Shown here: positions 53,402-62,196 of the stretch, piece by piece
Numbering within the stretch: the first letter of the stretch is position 1
Layout of the letters: the number at the start of each line of letters is the position of its first letter
DNA from: Chloroflexota bacterium
GTDB taxonomy: Bacteria > Chloroflexota > Anaerolineae > UBA4142
Assembly (NCBI GenBank): GCA_016208315.1
Contig: JACQYF010000020.1
Location: 1-64,000 of the forward strand
DNA length: 64,000 bases
Direction: 5' to 3'
The notes under the pieces: model-generated
What the model saw: the letters and a program-made list of their open reading frames with translations, nothing else
What the model was told of the DNA's origin: nothing
The model's database searches: none
Made by a program: the position numbers and the translations under genes

Positions 53402-53434
53402 CTAGGGTAACCGTTGCGGCAACGGTTACCCTAG
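53402..53434. promoter_or_regulatory. Operator-like 33-base perfect palindrome over the cluster start site
   Basis: CTAGGGTAACCGTTGC (53402-53417), a single G, then its exact complement (53419-53434). It overlaps the -10 box by two bases and covers the predicted start of transcription near 53426. The A-A-C-C-G-T-T core resembles LacI-family operators. No regulator gene lies next to it. Confidence 0.6.
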
Positions 53435-53461
53435 TGTAGCGCAAAACGAAAGAGGCGTCAA
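53433..53461 (-). promoter_or_regulatory. Promoter of the compatible-solute cluster
   Basis: On the minus strand TTGACG (53461-53456), 17 bases, then TACACT (53438-53433). It points at the hydrolase gene and everything below it. Confidence 0.65.
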
Positions 53462-53558
53462 TGCGCTGGCCCAAGCCGTCGAAACATTTAGCCGCGCGCA
53501 TCGTTTGAAAACAGAGCAGCGCGTTTGGCATGAGAATTCTTGCGAGTTGAGGTCCGTA

Positions 53559-53912
53559 ATGGCGAATATGCTCGTTCTGGTTTTGGATGACCCCGAAAAG
53601 TTCTGGGCGATCATCCGGGCCTGGGAGCGCATCGGCGTCCCCGGCATTACGATGCTTGATAGCGCCGGCAGCCGTCACTTGCGCGCGCATGCCAGCCGCG
53701 ACGATTTGCCCCTAATGCCCTCCGTGCGGGCCATCTTCGCCCGGACGGAGGAAAATAACCAGACCCTCTTTAGCGTCATTGACGACGACGCGCTGCTGGA
53801 GAGCGCGATCGAGCAAGCCCAGAACATCGTCGGCGATTTCATGCGCCCGCAAAGCGGCATCCTCTTCGTCGTGCCGGTGACGCGCACCTGGGGTGTGCCG
53901 AAACCAAAATAG
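53559..53912 (+). CDS. Small PII-like-fold candidate protein
   Basis: The protein has 117 residues from the ATG at 53559. Its first strand-helix unit (MLVLVLDDPEKFWAIIRAWE) and the short length suggest a ferredoxin-like alpha/beta fold reminiscent of small PII-type signalling proteins. R-A-I-F-A-R-T-E-E-N-N-Q-T-L-F-S-V-I-D-D and I-L-F-V-V-P-V-T-R-T-W-G-V are well ordered. The T-loop of true PII is not evident. It is divergent from the solute cluster and may be linked to it, but I cannot assign a role. Confidence 0.55.
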   Translation: MANMLVLVLDDPEKFWAIIRAWERIGVPGITMLDSAGSRHLRAHASRDDLPLMPSVRAIFARTEENNQTLFSVIDDDALLESAIEQAQNIVGDFMRPQSGILFVVPVTRTWGVPKPK

Positions 53913-53932
53913 TTATCCGCAGAAATTCCGTT

Positions 53933-55864
53933 TCATTCGACGACGGTCAAGATGCCAAGCAGCGGCTCACTGCCCAACGCGTTCCCTTCCGCATCCTGCG
54001 CCGTCAAGTTCTTCTGATCGGTGGTCGCGTAAAGACCGGCCGTGATGCGATAATCGCTGGGCGGCATATCCCGCGGCAACTCGAGGATGAACCGATCCGG
54101 CGTCGTGTCACCGGCATTCCAACGGTCGGTGCGAAACCAGCCGTTCGCGGGTTCGTAGTCGTCCTGCGCCCACACCTGATTGCGCGCATCCAGCACGTGA
54201 ACAAAAGTGACGTAACGTTCTCGAATCGCCTGGTCCGCGTGCCACGTTAGGACGACCGACAGGCTGCCACCACGCCGGATAGGTAGCGTTGACTCGACCG
54301 TGTAGCCGAGCAGCGAGATGCGCTCGTCGAAGTGAAACTGAGTTGGGTGATCTATGCGCGCCGGCGCGCGCCTTTTGAGGAGAAAATCACCCTGCTCCGC
54401 TACGGTTTCAAAGTACGGCGAGGACAGAATGTCGCTCCAGATCGGCTTATAGGGTTCGCCCACTTCAAACGATTTATCAGCGATGAGATATTCGAGAGGG
54501 CGTAGATCATAAACGTCTGGCGCTTGATAGATGTATCGTCGGTCGGAAAGGTGCGGAACGAGGTTACCTTCCGCCATCACTATGGCATCGGGCGGAATTT
54601 GCGCCAGCAACTGTCGTCCGAGGGTAACCCGCGCGTCTAGCGCGTACTGCTTGGGATCGAACTGGATCGCCAGAGGTCCGCTAGATTGAAAATAGTAATT
54701 CAACAATGTGGCGGTGACAAGCAGCGTGGCGCTTGCATACTTGAGACGCGGTTGGCTCATTCGCCGGCGCGCGAGTCCTATGACCAACGCGAAAAACACA
54801 ATCGGGATCAACGGCGCGGTGTATTGATACCGGATTGAATTCTGATAAGTGTAATCGCCTACCAGCAGATAGCCGATGGTCGGTAAGCCGAGCGCCAAGA
54901 CCTCGCCGCCAGCCAACGGAATGAATGCAAGAGGGATCAACAATTGAAGAACAAACTCAACTTTCAGTGGAACAAGTAGATGTTGGACAATCAGTCCCGG
55001 CTGGGTGAGCGCCGTCAGCACAATTTGACCGGGACTAGAACCCAGGTAAGCGTAGCGATCCATCACGAAATAATTGGCGTCATAGGCCTGTCCCGAAAAA
55101 TAAGGGATGATGTACTGGAAGACGACCACTACGTACGTAACGCCAAACAACACCAAGGCGAACCCCAAGCCGCGTTTGCGCTGTGCGAAAAAGAGATACA
55201 CACCAAATGCGGAGATGATAAAGGCCACTTCTTCTTTGGTCAAGAGTGCCAGCATCAACGTGACCACAAGCGGCTTGTAACGGCGATGCAAACAAAAGTA
55301 GAGCGCAAAAGTGAGAAGCGGGGTGGCTAGAGCAATCTCATGAAATTCGAAGAGATTCACATATTGAATGGACGGATACAAAAAGAATGCCAGCGCAATC
55401 AATACAGCCCACGCGGTACCCAGCCGCTCGCGCGCAAACCAGTAGAGCGGCAAAACCGAGATGGCGAGAAACACGGTCTGGACGCCGAGCAACATGCGCG
55501 GATCACTCCAGATCGCATAGAGCGGCACAAGAGCGATGAGCAGGGGCGAAAAATGCTGCCCGAGGAAGGAGGGCGCATCAAATCGAATAGTATTCTCGAA
55601 CAAACGCCCGTGCAGCGAATTCCAGGTCACCTGGTCAAATATGCCCAGATCGAAACCGCCGCTGTGGAAAGATTCGTGGCGCAAAATCGAGAGCGAACCG
55701 AAGATGCCAATATACGCGAGCATCAAGGCGAGAACGATAGTATTCGCGGCGCGCCGCGAAATGCGGGTAGTGGGCAAATGGACCCGCGCGGCCGCGGCGG
55801 CAGCGATCGTACTCGCGCAGAGAGCGAGAGCGATGGTCATCGCGAATTCGGTAAATGGAGACAT
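53933..55864 (-). CDS. DUF2079 membrane protein with C-terminal beta-sandwich
   Basis: The protein has 643 residues. About ten membrane helices are present; the DUF2079 region has F-D-L-G-I-F-D-Q-V-T-W-N-S-L-H-G, L-G-Q-H-F-S-P-L-L-I-A-L and L-L-T-K-E-E-V-A-F, a GT-C-like layout with an acidic first loop. The last ~125 residues (L-L-G-Y-T-V...L-S-V-V-L-T-W-H-A-D...F-V-H-V-L-D-A-R-N-Q) form a module also found in the next two genes. It is probably a surface or lipid-linked glycosyltransferase. Confidence 0.8.
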   Translation of the reverse strand: MSPFTEFAMTIALALCASTIAAAAAARVHLPTTRISRRAANTIVLALMLAYIGIFGSLSILRHESFHSGGFDLGIFDQVTWNSLHGRLFENTIRFDAPSFLGQHFSPLLIALVPLYAIWSDPRMLLGVQTVFLAISVLPLYWFARERLGTAWAVLIALAFFLYPSIQYVNLFEFHEIALATPLLTFALYFCLHRRYKPLVVTLMLALLTKEEVAFIISAFGVYLFFAQRKRGLGFALVLFGVTYVVVVFQYIIPYFSGQAYDANYFVMDRYAYLGSSPGQIVLTALTQPGLIVQHLLVPLKVEFVLQLLIPLAFIPLAGGEVLALGLPTIGYLLVGDYTYQNSIRYQYTAPLIPIVFFALVIGLARRRMSQPRLKYASATLLVTATLLNYYFQSSGPLAIQFDPKQYALDARVTLGRQLLAQIPPDAIVMAEGNLVPHLSDRRYIYQAPDVYDLRPLEYLIADKSFEVGEPYKPIWSDILSSPYFETVAEQGDFLLKRRAPARIDHPTQFHFDERISLLGYTVESTLPIRRGGSLSVVLTWHADQAIRERYVTFVHVLDARNQVWAQDDYEPANGWFRTDRWNAGDTTPDRFILELPRDMPPSDYRITAGLYATTDQKNLTAQDAEGNALGSEPLLGILTVVE

Positions 55865-55868
55865 CTTC

Positions 55869-57608
55869 TCAGCGAGTCGTCACCGAGATTGGCTCAAGCT
55901 CAAGTATCTCTCGTCCGTTAACGGGCAGCCATTCCCAACGACCAAAGGGGTGCAGACCCAGTTGCAGCGTGTAATTGCCTGGCGATACATTATCTGGAAC
56001 GATGAGCGTATGACGCGAAGTGAATCCCTGGCCGGCTTTCCACCAATCGGTCGTGAGACGCCCCGCGCAGGGGACGCCGTCTTTGTTGGCAATTGCGCCC
56101 TCCTTGCCGGTCAGTTGAAGCAACAACCAATAGTCCTCGCCCGGATCGGCTAGCGCCTGCCAATAGACCTGCACCGTGAGAGCATCGCCAGGAGCGACCT
56201 GCGTGCGATCCACGCGGTAATCTGCCACGCGGATAGTGTCGCCAAAATCGGCCGGGCGGTTCACGCCGCCAAGCGGCGCGAGCGCGTTTACGTCTTGGAG
56301 CGGCGCGGCAAAGACCGAGCCAAGATACACAAGCACCGCCAACGCAAACGCGGCGCTGGCCGCGCCGCCCATCGCGAACACCATCTTGCGGCGCGGTCCG
56401 AACAGCCATCCCCAACCGGCGACGAGAACAATCGCGAGGAGCGGCAAGCCCGGATAGATTTGGCGCGCCTGATCGGTCCCGCCGACCACGAGCGTCCACC
56501 GAATATGCGCGGCAAGCAGGATCGCCCAAAACCCGCCGAAACTCGCCACCAAGATTCGCGCGCCTTGATCGAACCGGAGGCGTGTCGCACGCGCGTTCGC
56601 GACCCAGCCCACGAGCGCGAGAATTCCCGGTCCGCCCAGGGCCGCGTAAACCGCATCGCTCATGCTGAGATGGACGACGCCCCCAAAGCGGCCCCAGAAA
56701 CTCGTATACATCCCGCGAACGAAAAATGCCCAGTCGTCCCACGTCATCGGCGTCTGCCGCACCTCGGTCGTCGCTAGGACGAGCGACCAACCGAACGGAT
56801 CGCCATACCGCGCCAAATTGGCCAGCACCCACGGCGCGAGAATCAAAATCCCGACTTCAACCGCGAGTGCCGAGCGCAGCGCGATTTCCTTCCAGTGTCG
56901 CGTTTTGACCGCAAGGAACAAGAGGACGCTGGCCGCAAAGAGCCATAGAACCAGACCGCTTAACTTGGTGAGGGGCGCGAGACCGAGGAGCACTCCCAGC
57001 AGCAGGAAATCGCGCCAGCGCCAAGCCAATCGTCGCCGCGCGATACGAACGACCTGCAACGCCGTCAGACTCGCCAGCATCACGATGAGGTTGTCATTGT
57101 TGACGACCGCGCTGATCGCCAGAAATCCGGGTAGGAACGCGACAAATGCCGCCGCGCCCAGGGCGATCTCTTCGCCCTCGGGGAAAATCTCGCGGGCGAG
57201 CCGCCACGTGGCCCAGACCGTGACCGCGCCCATGGCGATAGAGAGCGCGCGCACGAGACGCCACGCGAGCGAAACATCGCGGTAGGGAAACGCCTCCCGC
57301 CGCGTATGGAGTAGAACATTTGGAGTCTGCGGATCGTCGAGGACAAAATCGGGATTCGCGATGATGGGGAAATCTGGCGCGGGGATCCAGAACGTCGCCA
57401 GCGCGCCGATCACGTAATACAACGGGGGTTGGTGCGACTCGCCCAGTACCGCGCCCTCGGACTTGGGCAACTCGCGATGCGCTCGCAAGTACTGCACGTA
57501 GGCCCAATGGGGCACTTCATCCGACGCCTCGCCAAGCGGGATGGTAACACTGTACCCGAGCGCGAGAGCGATAAAGGTGGCGAGGATGAGCGCTAGGTAG
57601 CGATTCAT
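55869..57608 (-). CDS. GT-C-like (DUF2142/GT39 type) membrane protein with C-terminal beta-sandwich
   Basis: The protein has 579 residues and lies 4 bases from its downstream neighbour. The first luminal loop E-A-S-D-E-V-P-H-W-A-Y-V-Q-Y-L and H-Q-P-P-L-Y-Y-V-I are typical of dolichyl-phosphate-mannose-like GT-C enzymes, followed by about ten helices. The C-terminal domain (residues ~455-575, V-T-V-Q-V-Y-W-Q-A-L...) is the shared beta-sandwich. The lipid-linked sugar donor and the acceptor are unknown. Confidence 0.8.
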   Translation of the reverse strand: MNRYLALILATFIALALGYSVTIPLGEASDEVPHWAYVQYLRAHRELPKSEGAVLGESHQPPLYYVIGALATFWIPAPDFPIIANPDFVLDDPQTPNVLLHTRREAFPYRDVSLAWRLVRALSIAMGAVTVWATWRLAREIFPEGEEIALGAAAFVAFLPGFLAISAVVNNDNLIVMLASLTALQVVRIARRRLAWRWRDFLLLGVLLGLAPLTKLSGLVLWLFAASVLLFLAVKTRHWKEIALRSALAVEVGILILAPWVLANLARYGDPFGWSLVLATTEVRQTPMTWDDWAFFVRGMYTSFWGRFGGVVHLSMSDAVYAALGGPGILALVGWVANARATRLRFDQGARILVASFGGFWAILLAAHIRWTLVVGGTDQARQIYPGLPLLAIVLVAGWGWLFGPRRKMVFAMGGAASAAFALAVLVYLGSVFAAPLQDVNALAPLGGVNRPADFGDTIRVADYRVDRTQVAPGDALTVQVYWQALADPGEDYWLLLQLTGKEGAIANKDGVPCAGRLTTDWWKAGQGFTSRHTLIVPDNVSPGNYTLQLGLHPFGRWEWLPVNGREILELEPISVTTR

Positions 57609-57610
57609 TA

Positions 57611-60529
57611 TTACGGCTCGTTGAGCGAGATCAGAATCACGCGGTCCTGTCCGTCGGCCGTCTTCAAACGCGCTCCGCTGACCGGATCGTACAGGCCGAT
57701 TTCAATCGGGTACGTTCCTTCCGCCAAATCGCCAGGCATGGTGAACGAATGAATATCCGTCACATATTCGCCTTCGATCCAGCCGGTCGTCGGCAAGTCG
57801 CCGCCGCCTGGGACCGCATCGCCGGAAACGATGACCTGGTTGCGGCTGTCGAGCAAATGGACAAAGACCGTGTAGGACGTTTCGGTCGGCGCAAGCGCAC
57901 GCCAGTAGAGCGTGACCCGCACCCCGCGGGCCGGCCGATCGCGCTCCAACTCGTAGCCGAGTAATTTGATCTTGCGGTCGAAAATCGTTTCGAGCGGATT
58001 CGGGATGAGCGACGGCTCCATGATCCGCGGCCGGCTCTTGATCGTAATTTGTCCAAGCTTTGCGGTCGTGGGGCCGAACGGGAGCCAATTCGCGCCGAGG
58101 AATTCGTTGCGGCGCGCGGCCGCCATTTTCACCGTATACGAGCCGTCGGCGATATTCGCGGGGACGCGTACCCGCGGCCAATCGCGGACGAATTGATTCG
58201 GCTGCCAGAACGAAACGGGCAGAGCCACACCGACCGGCGCGTCGCGGCTGGCGACCGATTTCCCGTCCGAATCCTCGAGCCAGATGCGTACCTGCAAATT
58301 ATTGGCGATCGGCGCGGAACCCGCGCGCCAGAGCAGCGTGAGCGGCAGCGCATCGCCCGGCCGGATGGGGCCATCGGCGGCGAGCGAATGACCGACCAGC
58401 GTCAACGCGCCAAAGTCGCCGCTCGCCGCGGGGTTGATGTTCCATGCGTCAGACCGCGGCGCGGCGCGATCCGGTCCGAGCGCGAATCGCGGCGCGATCA
58501 AATCGGGCGCGAGCGCGACGGTCTGCAGATCGCGTTTGCCGACGACGACCCCTGACTCGCCATCGTACAACGTCACGTTCAACGTATACTCGCCGGTCGG
58601 CACGCCCAGGAACACCGGCACCGTATGAGTGTCCGCGACCACTTCGCCGGCGCGCCAAGCCGCAGTCGGATACGCGTCGTGTACGGGACGGCGATCCATC
58701 TGCGCCACGACTTGCTGATCTTTACTCAGCAGTTTCAGCGAGACCAGCACATCGGCGTCGAGCTTTTCAAGCGCTTGCCAATAGAGCGTCACGCCAAGCG
58801 TGCGACCGTTTTCCACGTGCCACCCTGCGGGAATCGAGTTCAGTCGCGTCGCATCCAAGTCATAGCCGAGCAACTTGAGCTTCGTGCCGAAATCTTCGTC
58901 TAACGGAAGGGAAATTTTCGGCGCGTCCGGCGCGGGTTTGGCTTGCGCACGAATCAGCGGGCCTAACGAAGTCAATGAATATTTGGCGGCGACGCCTTTC
59001 AGCGGGCGGGTGAGATAGACCGCGCGGTTTTCCCGCAGCGCGCGATCCACCGCCGCGAGCCGCGCGTCTTCTTTGTCCGCGGCAATCGTTTGGACGTCGG
59101 GGCGAATGTTCTGCGTCTCTTGGAAATAGCGCAGCACAGTCATCTCGCCCTGGATGCCGATGATGGCCGCGTTCGGTTCGAGCGGCTGGCGCAAAATGTC
59201 GAGACCGTAATCGTGAATGTCCCATTTATCTGAGAGATTGCTGGCAGAGTAATTGGTAATTAGTAAGTTGACCGGAATCAGCAGCAGTAGCAGACCGGCG
59301 AGCAGAGTCGCAAAATTCGTAATTCGTAACTGCGAAGCGTCCCTGTGGGATTCGTAATTCGTAATTATCGCGAGAAGGCCGTCTGCACCCGCGGCGACAA
59401 AGAGGGTAAGCAAGAGAAACGTGGTGAGGAAATGCACCTCGACATCGGCGACGCGATAGTTAAAGACAAAGATGGCTTGCGTGATGAGCGCGAGGACGAG
59501 GAGCGCCCATTCGCGCGGGCGGCGCAATAACCAGACGATGCCTACCGCCGCGAGCGCCAAGCCCAAGACGCCAAATTGGTCTTGCAAGAGTGTCACGTAG
59601 TATGCAACGTCGCGCTGCACCTGCAAGGGATTATCCGTCAAGAATACCGTGTACTGCTGCGCGGTGATCCACTCCCAGAATCCTTGCAACGTATTTTGAT
59701 ACTCGCCGTTCGCGGAACCAACCGCGCCGCGCAGGGGGAGATAAAGGTAAAAGGTTAGAGGCAAAAGGAAAAAGAAGGCCGCGCGAAGGAGGGTTCGCCA
59801 TTCGCGAAGAATATTGCGACTAACGAGTAAAACGTAAAACGTAATGGCGGGATAGAGCAGTAGAATCAAGCGATGGTGCGTGAGGCCCAAGCCCATCACG
59901 AACGCGAGCAAGTAGAGGCGCGCGGCGGGCGATTGAAATCGCGGCAACACAGACACCAAGTCCACCTTCGTGGACTCTCCGCCAGCCGACGAAGGTCGGC
60001 TTTGTGTTTTTGTTGCTGCGATGCTTCGGCTTCGCTCAGCACATGCTTCTAGTCGCCCGGCTTCTTCCTTCCACGTCAATACTAAGCACAACATTAACGC
60101 CACAATCAGCATCTGCAACGTGTACGTTTCGGCGATGACGGCCTGCGACCAAAACGTCTGCCCGACGGCAAACGTCAGCGCGGCGATCAGCGCGGCGAAG
60201 CGGAACGCGGTAAGATGCCGCGCGACGAAATAGACCATCGCAACGGCCAGCGCGCCGTTCAGCGCCGAGAAAAGATTCAAGCGAAACGCCGGATCGTTTA
60301 CGGGGACGAGCAGCGTAAATAGCTTACCGAGGAGCGTATAGAATGGATAGCCGGTCTGGTGGAGAATGCCCAGCCGCGGGACGACGTACTGGAATTCGAG
60401 CGAATCGTCGAAGAGAAACGCGACGGACGGCGCCAGCGTGCGAAGGTAGAGGGCGAACGCGGCCGCAAAGACTGCCGCGGCCACGAGCAGATCGCGCCTG
60501 ATCTGCGGCGCTTGGCGAGTAGTTTCCAT
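57611..60529 (-). CDS. DUF2723 (protein O-mannosyltransferase-like) membrane protein with three beta-sandwich repeats
   Basis: The protein has 972 residues from the ATG at 60529. The DUF2723 part is D-D-S-L-E-F-Q-Y-V-V-P-R-L-G-I-L-H-Q-T-G-Y-P. Two stretches are translated repeats: an ITNY/ITNF region (59249-59367) and a C-A-E-R-S-R-S...S-S-A-G-G-E-S-T-K region (59959-60047). The last ~400 residues hold three copies of the beta-sandwich module (around 590, 700 and 840). A near-leaderless start is likely: the -10 box TATAGT ends ten bases before the ATG. Confidence 0.82.
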   Translation of the reverse strand: METTRQAPQIRRDLLVAAAVFAAAFALYLRTLAPSVAFLFDDSLEFQYVVPRLGILHQTGYPFYTLLGKLFTLLVPVNDPAFRLNLFSALNGALAVAMVYFVARHLTAFRFAALIAALTFAVGQTFWSQAVIAETYTLQMLIVALMLCLVLTWKEEAGRLEACAERSRSIAATKTQSRPSSAGGESTKVDLVSVLPRFQSPAARLYLLAFVMGLGLTHHRLILLLYPAITFYVLLVSRNILREWRTLLRAAFFFLLPLTFYLYLPLRGAVGSANGEYQNTLQGFWEWITAQQYTVFLTDNPLQVQRDVAYYVTLLQDQFGVLGLALAAVGIVWLLRRPREWALLVLALITQAIFVFNYRVADVEVHFLTTFLLLTLFVAAGADGLLAIITNYESHRDASQLRITNFATLLAGLLLLLIPVNLLITNYSASNLSDKWDIHDYGLDILRQPLEPNAAIIGIQGEMTVLRYFQETQNIRPDVQTIAADKEDARLAAVDRALRENRAVYLTRPLKGVAAKYSLTSLGPLIRAQAKPAPDAPKISLPLDEDFGTKLKLLGYDLDATRLNSIPAGWHVENGRTLGVTLYWQALEKLDADVLVSLKLLSKDQQVVAQMDRRPVHDAYPTAAWRAGEVVADTHTVPVFLGVPTGEYTLNVTLYDGESGVVVGKRDLQTVALAPDLIAPRFALGPDRAAPRSDAWNINPAASGDFGALTLVGHSLAADGPIRPGDALPLTLLWRAGSAPIANNLQVRIWLEDSDGKSVASRDAPVGVALPVSFWQPNQFVRDWPRVRVPANIADGSYTVKMAAARRNEFLGANWLPFGPTTAKLGQITIKSRPRIMEPSLIPNPLETIFDRKIKLLGYELERDRPARGVRVTLYWRALAPTETSYTVFVHLLDSRNQVIVSGDAVPGGGDLPTTGWIEGEYVTDIHSFTMPGDLAEGTYPIEIGLYDPVSGARLKTADGQDRVILISLNEP
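59249..59367. repeat. AATTACG/AATTGGT 7-bp repeats inside the DUF2723 gene
   Basis: GTAATTGGTAATTAGTAAG at 59249-59267 and two AATTCGTAATTCGTAA blocks at 59313-59367. They encode I-T-N-Y and I-T-N-F runs at a loop between membrane helices. Confidence 0.75.
59959..60047. repeat. Hairpin-rich repeat inside the DUF2723 gene
   Basis: AGTCCACCTTCGTGGACT (59959-59976) and GCCGACGAAGGTCGGC (59985-60000) are hairpins, followed by a GCTTCGGCTTCGCTCAGC segment. The encoded charged peptide (C-A-E-R-S-R-S...) breaks the hydrophobic context of the protein. Confidence 0.75.
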
Positions 60530-60538
60530 ACGGGGAAA

Positions 60539-60567
60539 ACTATAGCACAGACTGCCCATATCGGCAA
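60539..60567 (-). promoter_or_regulatory. Promoter of the DUF2723 gene
   Basis: On the minus strand TTGCCG (60567-60562), 17 bases, then TATAGT (60544-60539) preceded by TGC. The start of transcription should fall 3-4 bases before the ATG at 60529. Confidence 0.65.
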
Positions 60568-60577
60568 AAACCGCGCT

Positions 60578-60631
60578 ACTCCCATACGCCCACACTCCCA
60601 TACAGGTTTGGGAGTGTGGGCGTATGGGAGT
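60578..60631. repeat. Perfect 23-bp palindrome with ACTCCCA units
   Basis: ACTCCCATACGCCCACACT... (60578-60600) is the exact complement of 60609-60631. It lies between divergent promoters. The octamer-like ACTCCCAC also occurs at 6309. Confidence 0.9.
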
Positions 60632-60659
60632 GGTATTTTATCCCTCGCGCGCTTTGTTG

Positions 60660-60665
60660 TATAAT
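60660..60665 (+). promoter_or_regulatory. -10 box of the MFS gene, near-leaderless start
   Basis: TATAAT ends only 9 bases before the ATG at 60675, so the transcript should start within about 5 bases of the codon. The -35 (TTTATC at 60637-60642) is weak. Confidence 0.5.
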
Positions 60666-60674
60666 TCAAAGTGG

Positions 60675-62051
60675 ATGACATATCAATCACCACCCCACGG
60701 CTGGCGCACGTTTCTGATTGTTTGGACAACACAATCAGTTTCGGTGTTTGGGAGCGCGCTGACGTTTTTTGCCGTGACCATTTGGCTCACTCAAGTGCTC
60801 TATCCCGCGCCCGAGCAGAAACCGGAACTCGCGTTCGCGCTCTCTGCGATCAGTCTCGCATTCGCGCTGCCCACGGTTTTCGGCGCACCGCTGGCGGGCG
60901 CGTGGGCCGACCGGCATGACCGCAAACGCACGATGATGGCGACCGATCTGATGAACGGCTGCCTCACTCTGCTCGCAGCGGCGCTGATGGCGACGCAGAC
61001 CATGCGATTGTGGATGCTCATCGCCGTCGTGTTCGTGGCCTCGACGCTGGCTGCCTTTCACGCGTCGGCGTTCGATACTTCGTACGCGATGCTCGTGCCG
61101 GAGAAGCAACTGCCGCGCGCCAACGGCATGATGCAGACGATCTGGTCGCTGTCGGGCATCGTCTCTCCAGCGATTGCGGCAATAATCATCTCGCTGCCGA
61201 CTTTGGCGCGGCAGGGGTTGGTGCCCGGCACTCCGGGGGTCTGGCTAAGCCGATTGAGCGACGGCGCGCCGCTGGCCATCACGATTGACGCGATCACTTT
61301 TATTCTCGCGGCAGCCACTTTGCTCTTCCTCTCGATTCCGTCGCCCAAGCGCACCGACTTGTCGGCCGATGGCAAACCGCAAAAGAGCATCTGGGGCGAT
61401 GTGCGCATCGGCGCGCTTTACATCTGGCATCGCCGCCCACTCTTGTGGCTGCTCGGCACCTTCGCCGTGGCGAATCTCGTGAGTTCGCCGGTCGGCGTCT
61501 TGCAGCCGCTCATCGTCAAATTCAACTTGGCGGACGATTGGGCCGCGCGCGGTTTCGCGTTCGAAACGGCGTTTGCTTTGGTCGGCTCCATCGCTAGCAT
61601 CGGCGGCGTCGCGGGAGGATTGTTCATCAGTAGTTGGGGCGGCCTGAAAAAGCGGCGCGTGTACGGCGTAGTCGTCGCGATGATTCTATCGGGAATTGCC
61701 GAGATCGTCCTCGGGCTTTCGGCGACGCTGTATCTCACTGCGGCGATGGCGTTTGTTCTCACCGGGATGATTCCGATCATGAACGCGCATTCGCAGACGA
61801 TTTGGCAGACGCAGACGCCGCGCGAATTGCAGGGGCGCGTCTTCGCCGTGCGGCGGCTGATCGCGCAATTTACGTGGCCGCTCAGCACGGCGCTGGCCGG
61901 CTGGGCCGGCGGCGTTTTCAATCCCGGTCTCGTCGTGACGGTATTGGGCAGCATCCTGGTCGTCTTTTGCGTCGCGCAACTATTCAATCCGTATCTGTTG
62001 CGCGTGGAAGACAAGGAATGGCTGGACGCGATGGCGGCGCGTGCGGGATGA
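60675..62051 (+). CDS. MFS transporter (MFS_3/DUF894 type)
   Basis: The protein has 458 residues with about 12 membrane helices. G-A-P-L-A-G-A-W-A-D-R-H-D-R-K-R is the conserved cytoplasmic loop between helices 2 and 3 of major facilitator transporters. R-E-L-Q-G-R-V-F-A-V-R-R-L is typical of the MFS_3 branch, which includes putative macrolide and siderophore exporters. The substrate is not known. There is no Shine-Dalgarno sequence at the chosen ATG, in line with a near-leaderless transcript. Confidence 0.85.
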   Translation: MTYQSPPHGWRTFLIVWTTQSVSVFGSALTFFAVTIWLTQVLYPAPEQKPELAFALSAISLAFALPTVFGAPLAGAWADRHDRKRTMMATDLMNGCLTLLAAALMATQTMRLWMLIAVVFVASTLAAFHASAFDTSYAMLVPEKQLPRANGMMQTIWSLSGIVSPAIAAIIISLPTLARQGLVPGTPGVWLSRLSDGAPLAITIDAITFILAAATLLFLSIPSPKRTDLSADGKPQKSIWGDVRIGALYIWHRRPLLWLLGTFAVANLVSSPVGVLQPLIVKFNLADDWAARGFAFETAFALVGSIASIGGVAGGLFISSWGGLKKRRVYGVVVAMILSGIAEIVLGLSATLYLTAAMAFVLTGMIPIMNAHSQTIWQTQTPRELQGRVFAVRRLIAQFTWPLSTALAGWAGGVFNPGLVVTVLGSILVVFCVAQLFNPYLLRVEDKEWLDAMAARAG

Positions 62052-62056
62052 ACCTC

Positions 62057-62170
62057 CACCCCCACCCTAACCCTCCCCCGTCGGAAACCCACCGACAGGG
62101 GAGGGGACGCGCAACTCCCTTCCCCTGTTCGCCGGGCTTGCGAACGGGGGAAGGGTGGGGGATGGGGGTG
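62057..62170. repeat. Two-hairpin palindrome next to the DUF559 gene
   Basis: The outer arms CACCCCCACCCTAACCCTCC and GGAAGGGTGGGGGATGGGGG are imperfect complements. They enclose two hairpins, one around CCCCGTCGG...CCGAC (about 62073-62106) and one around CCTTCCCCTGTTCGC...GCGAAC (about 62118-62153). It begins 5 bases after the MFS stop. Confidence 0.85.
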
Positions 62171-62196
62171 TTCCCACCACGCCAAAGGAGCCAACC

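Noticed and set aside
62155-62196. Earlier ATG for the DUF559 gene
   Set aside because: The extension comes from the palindrome. GGAG lies properly before the ATG at 62197.
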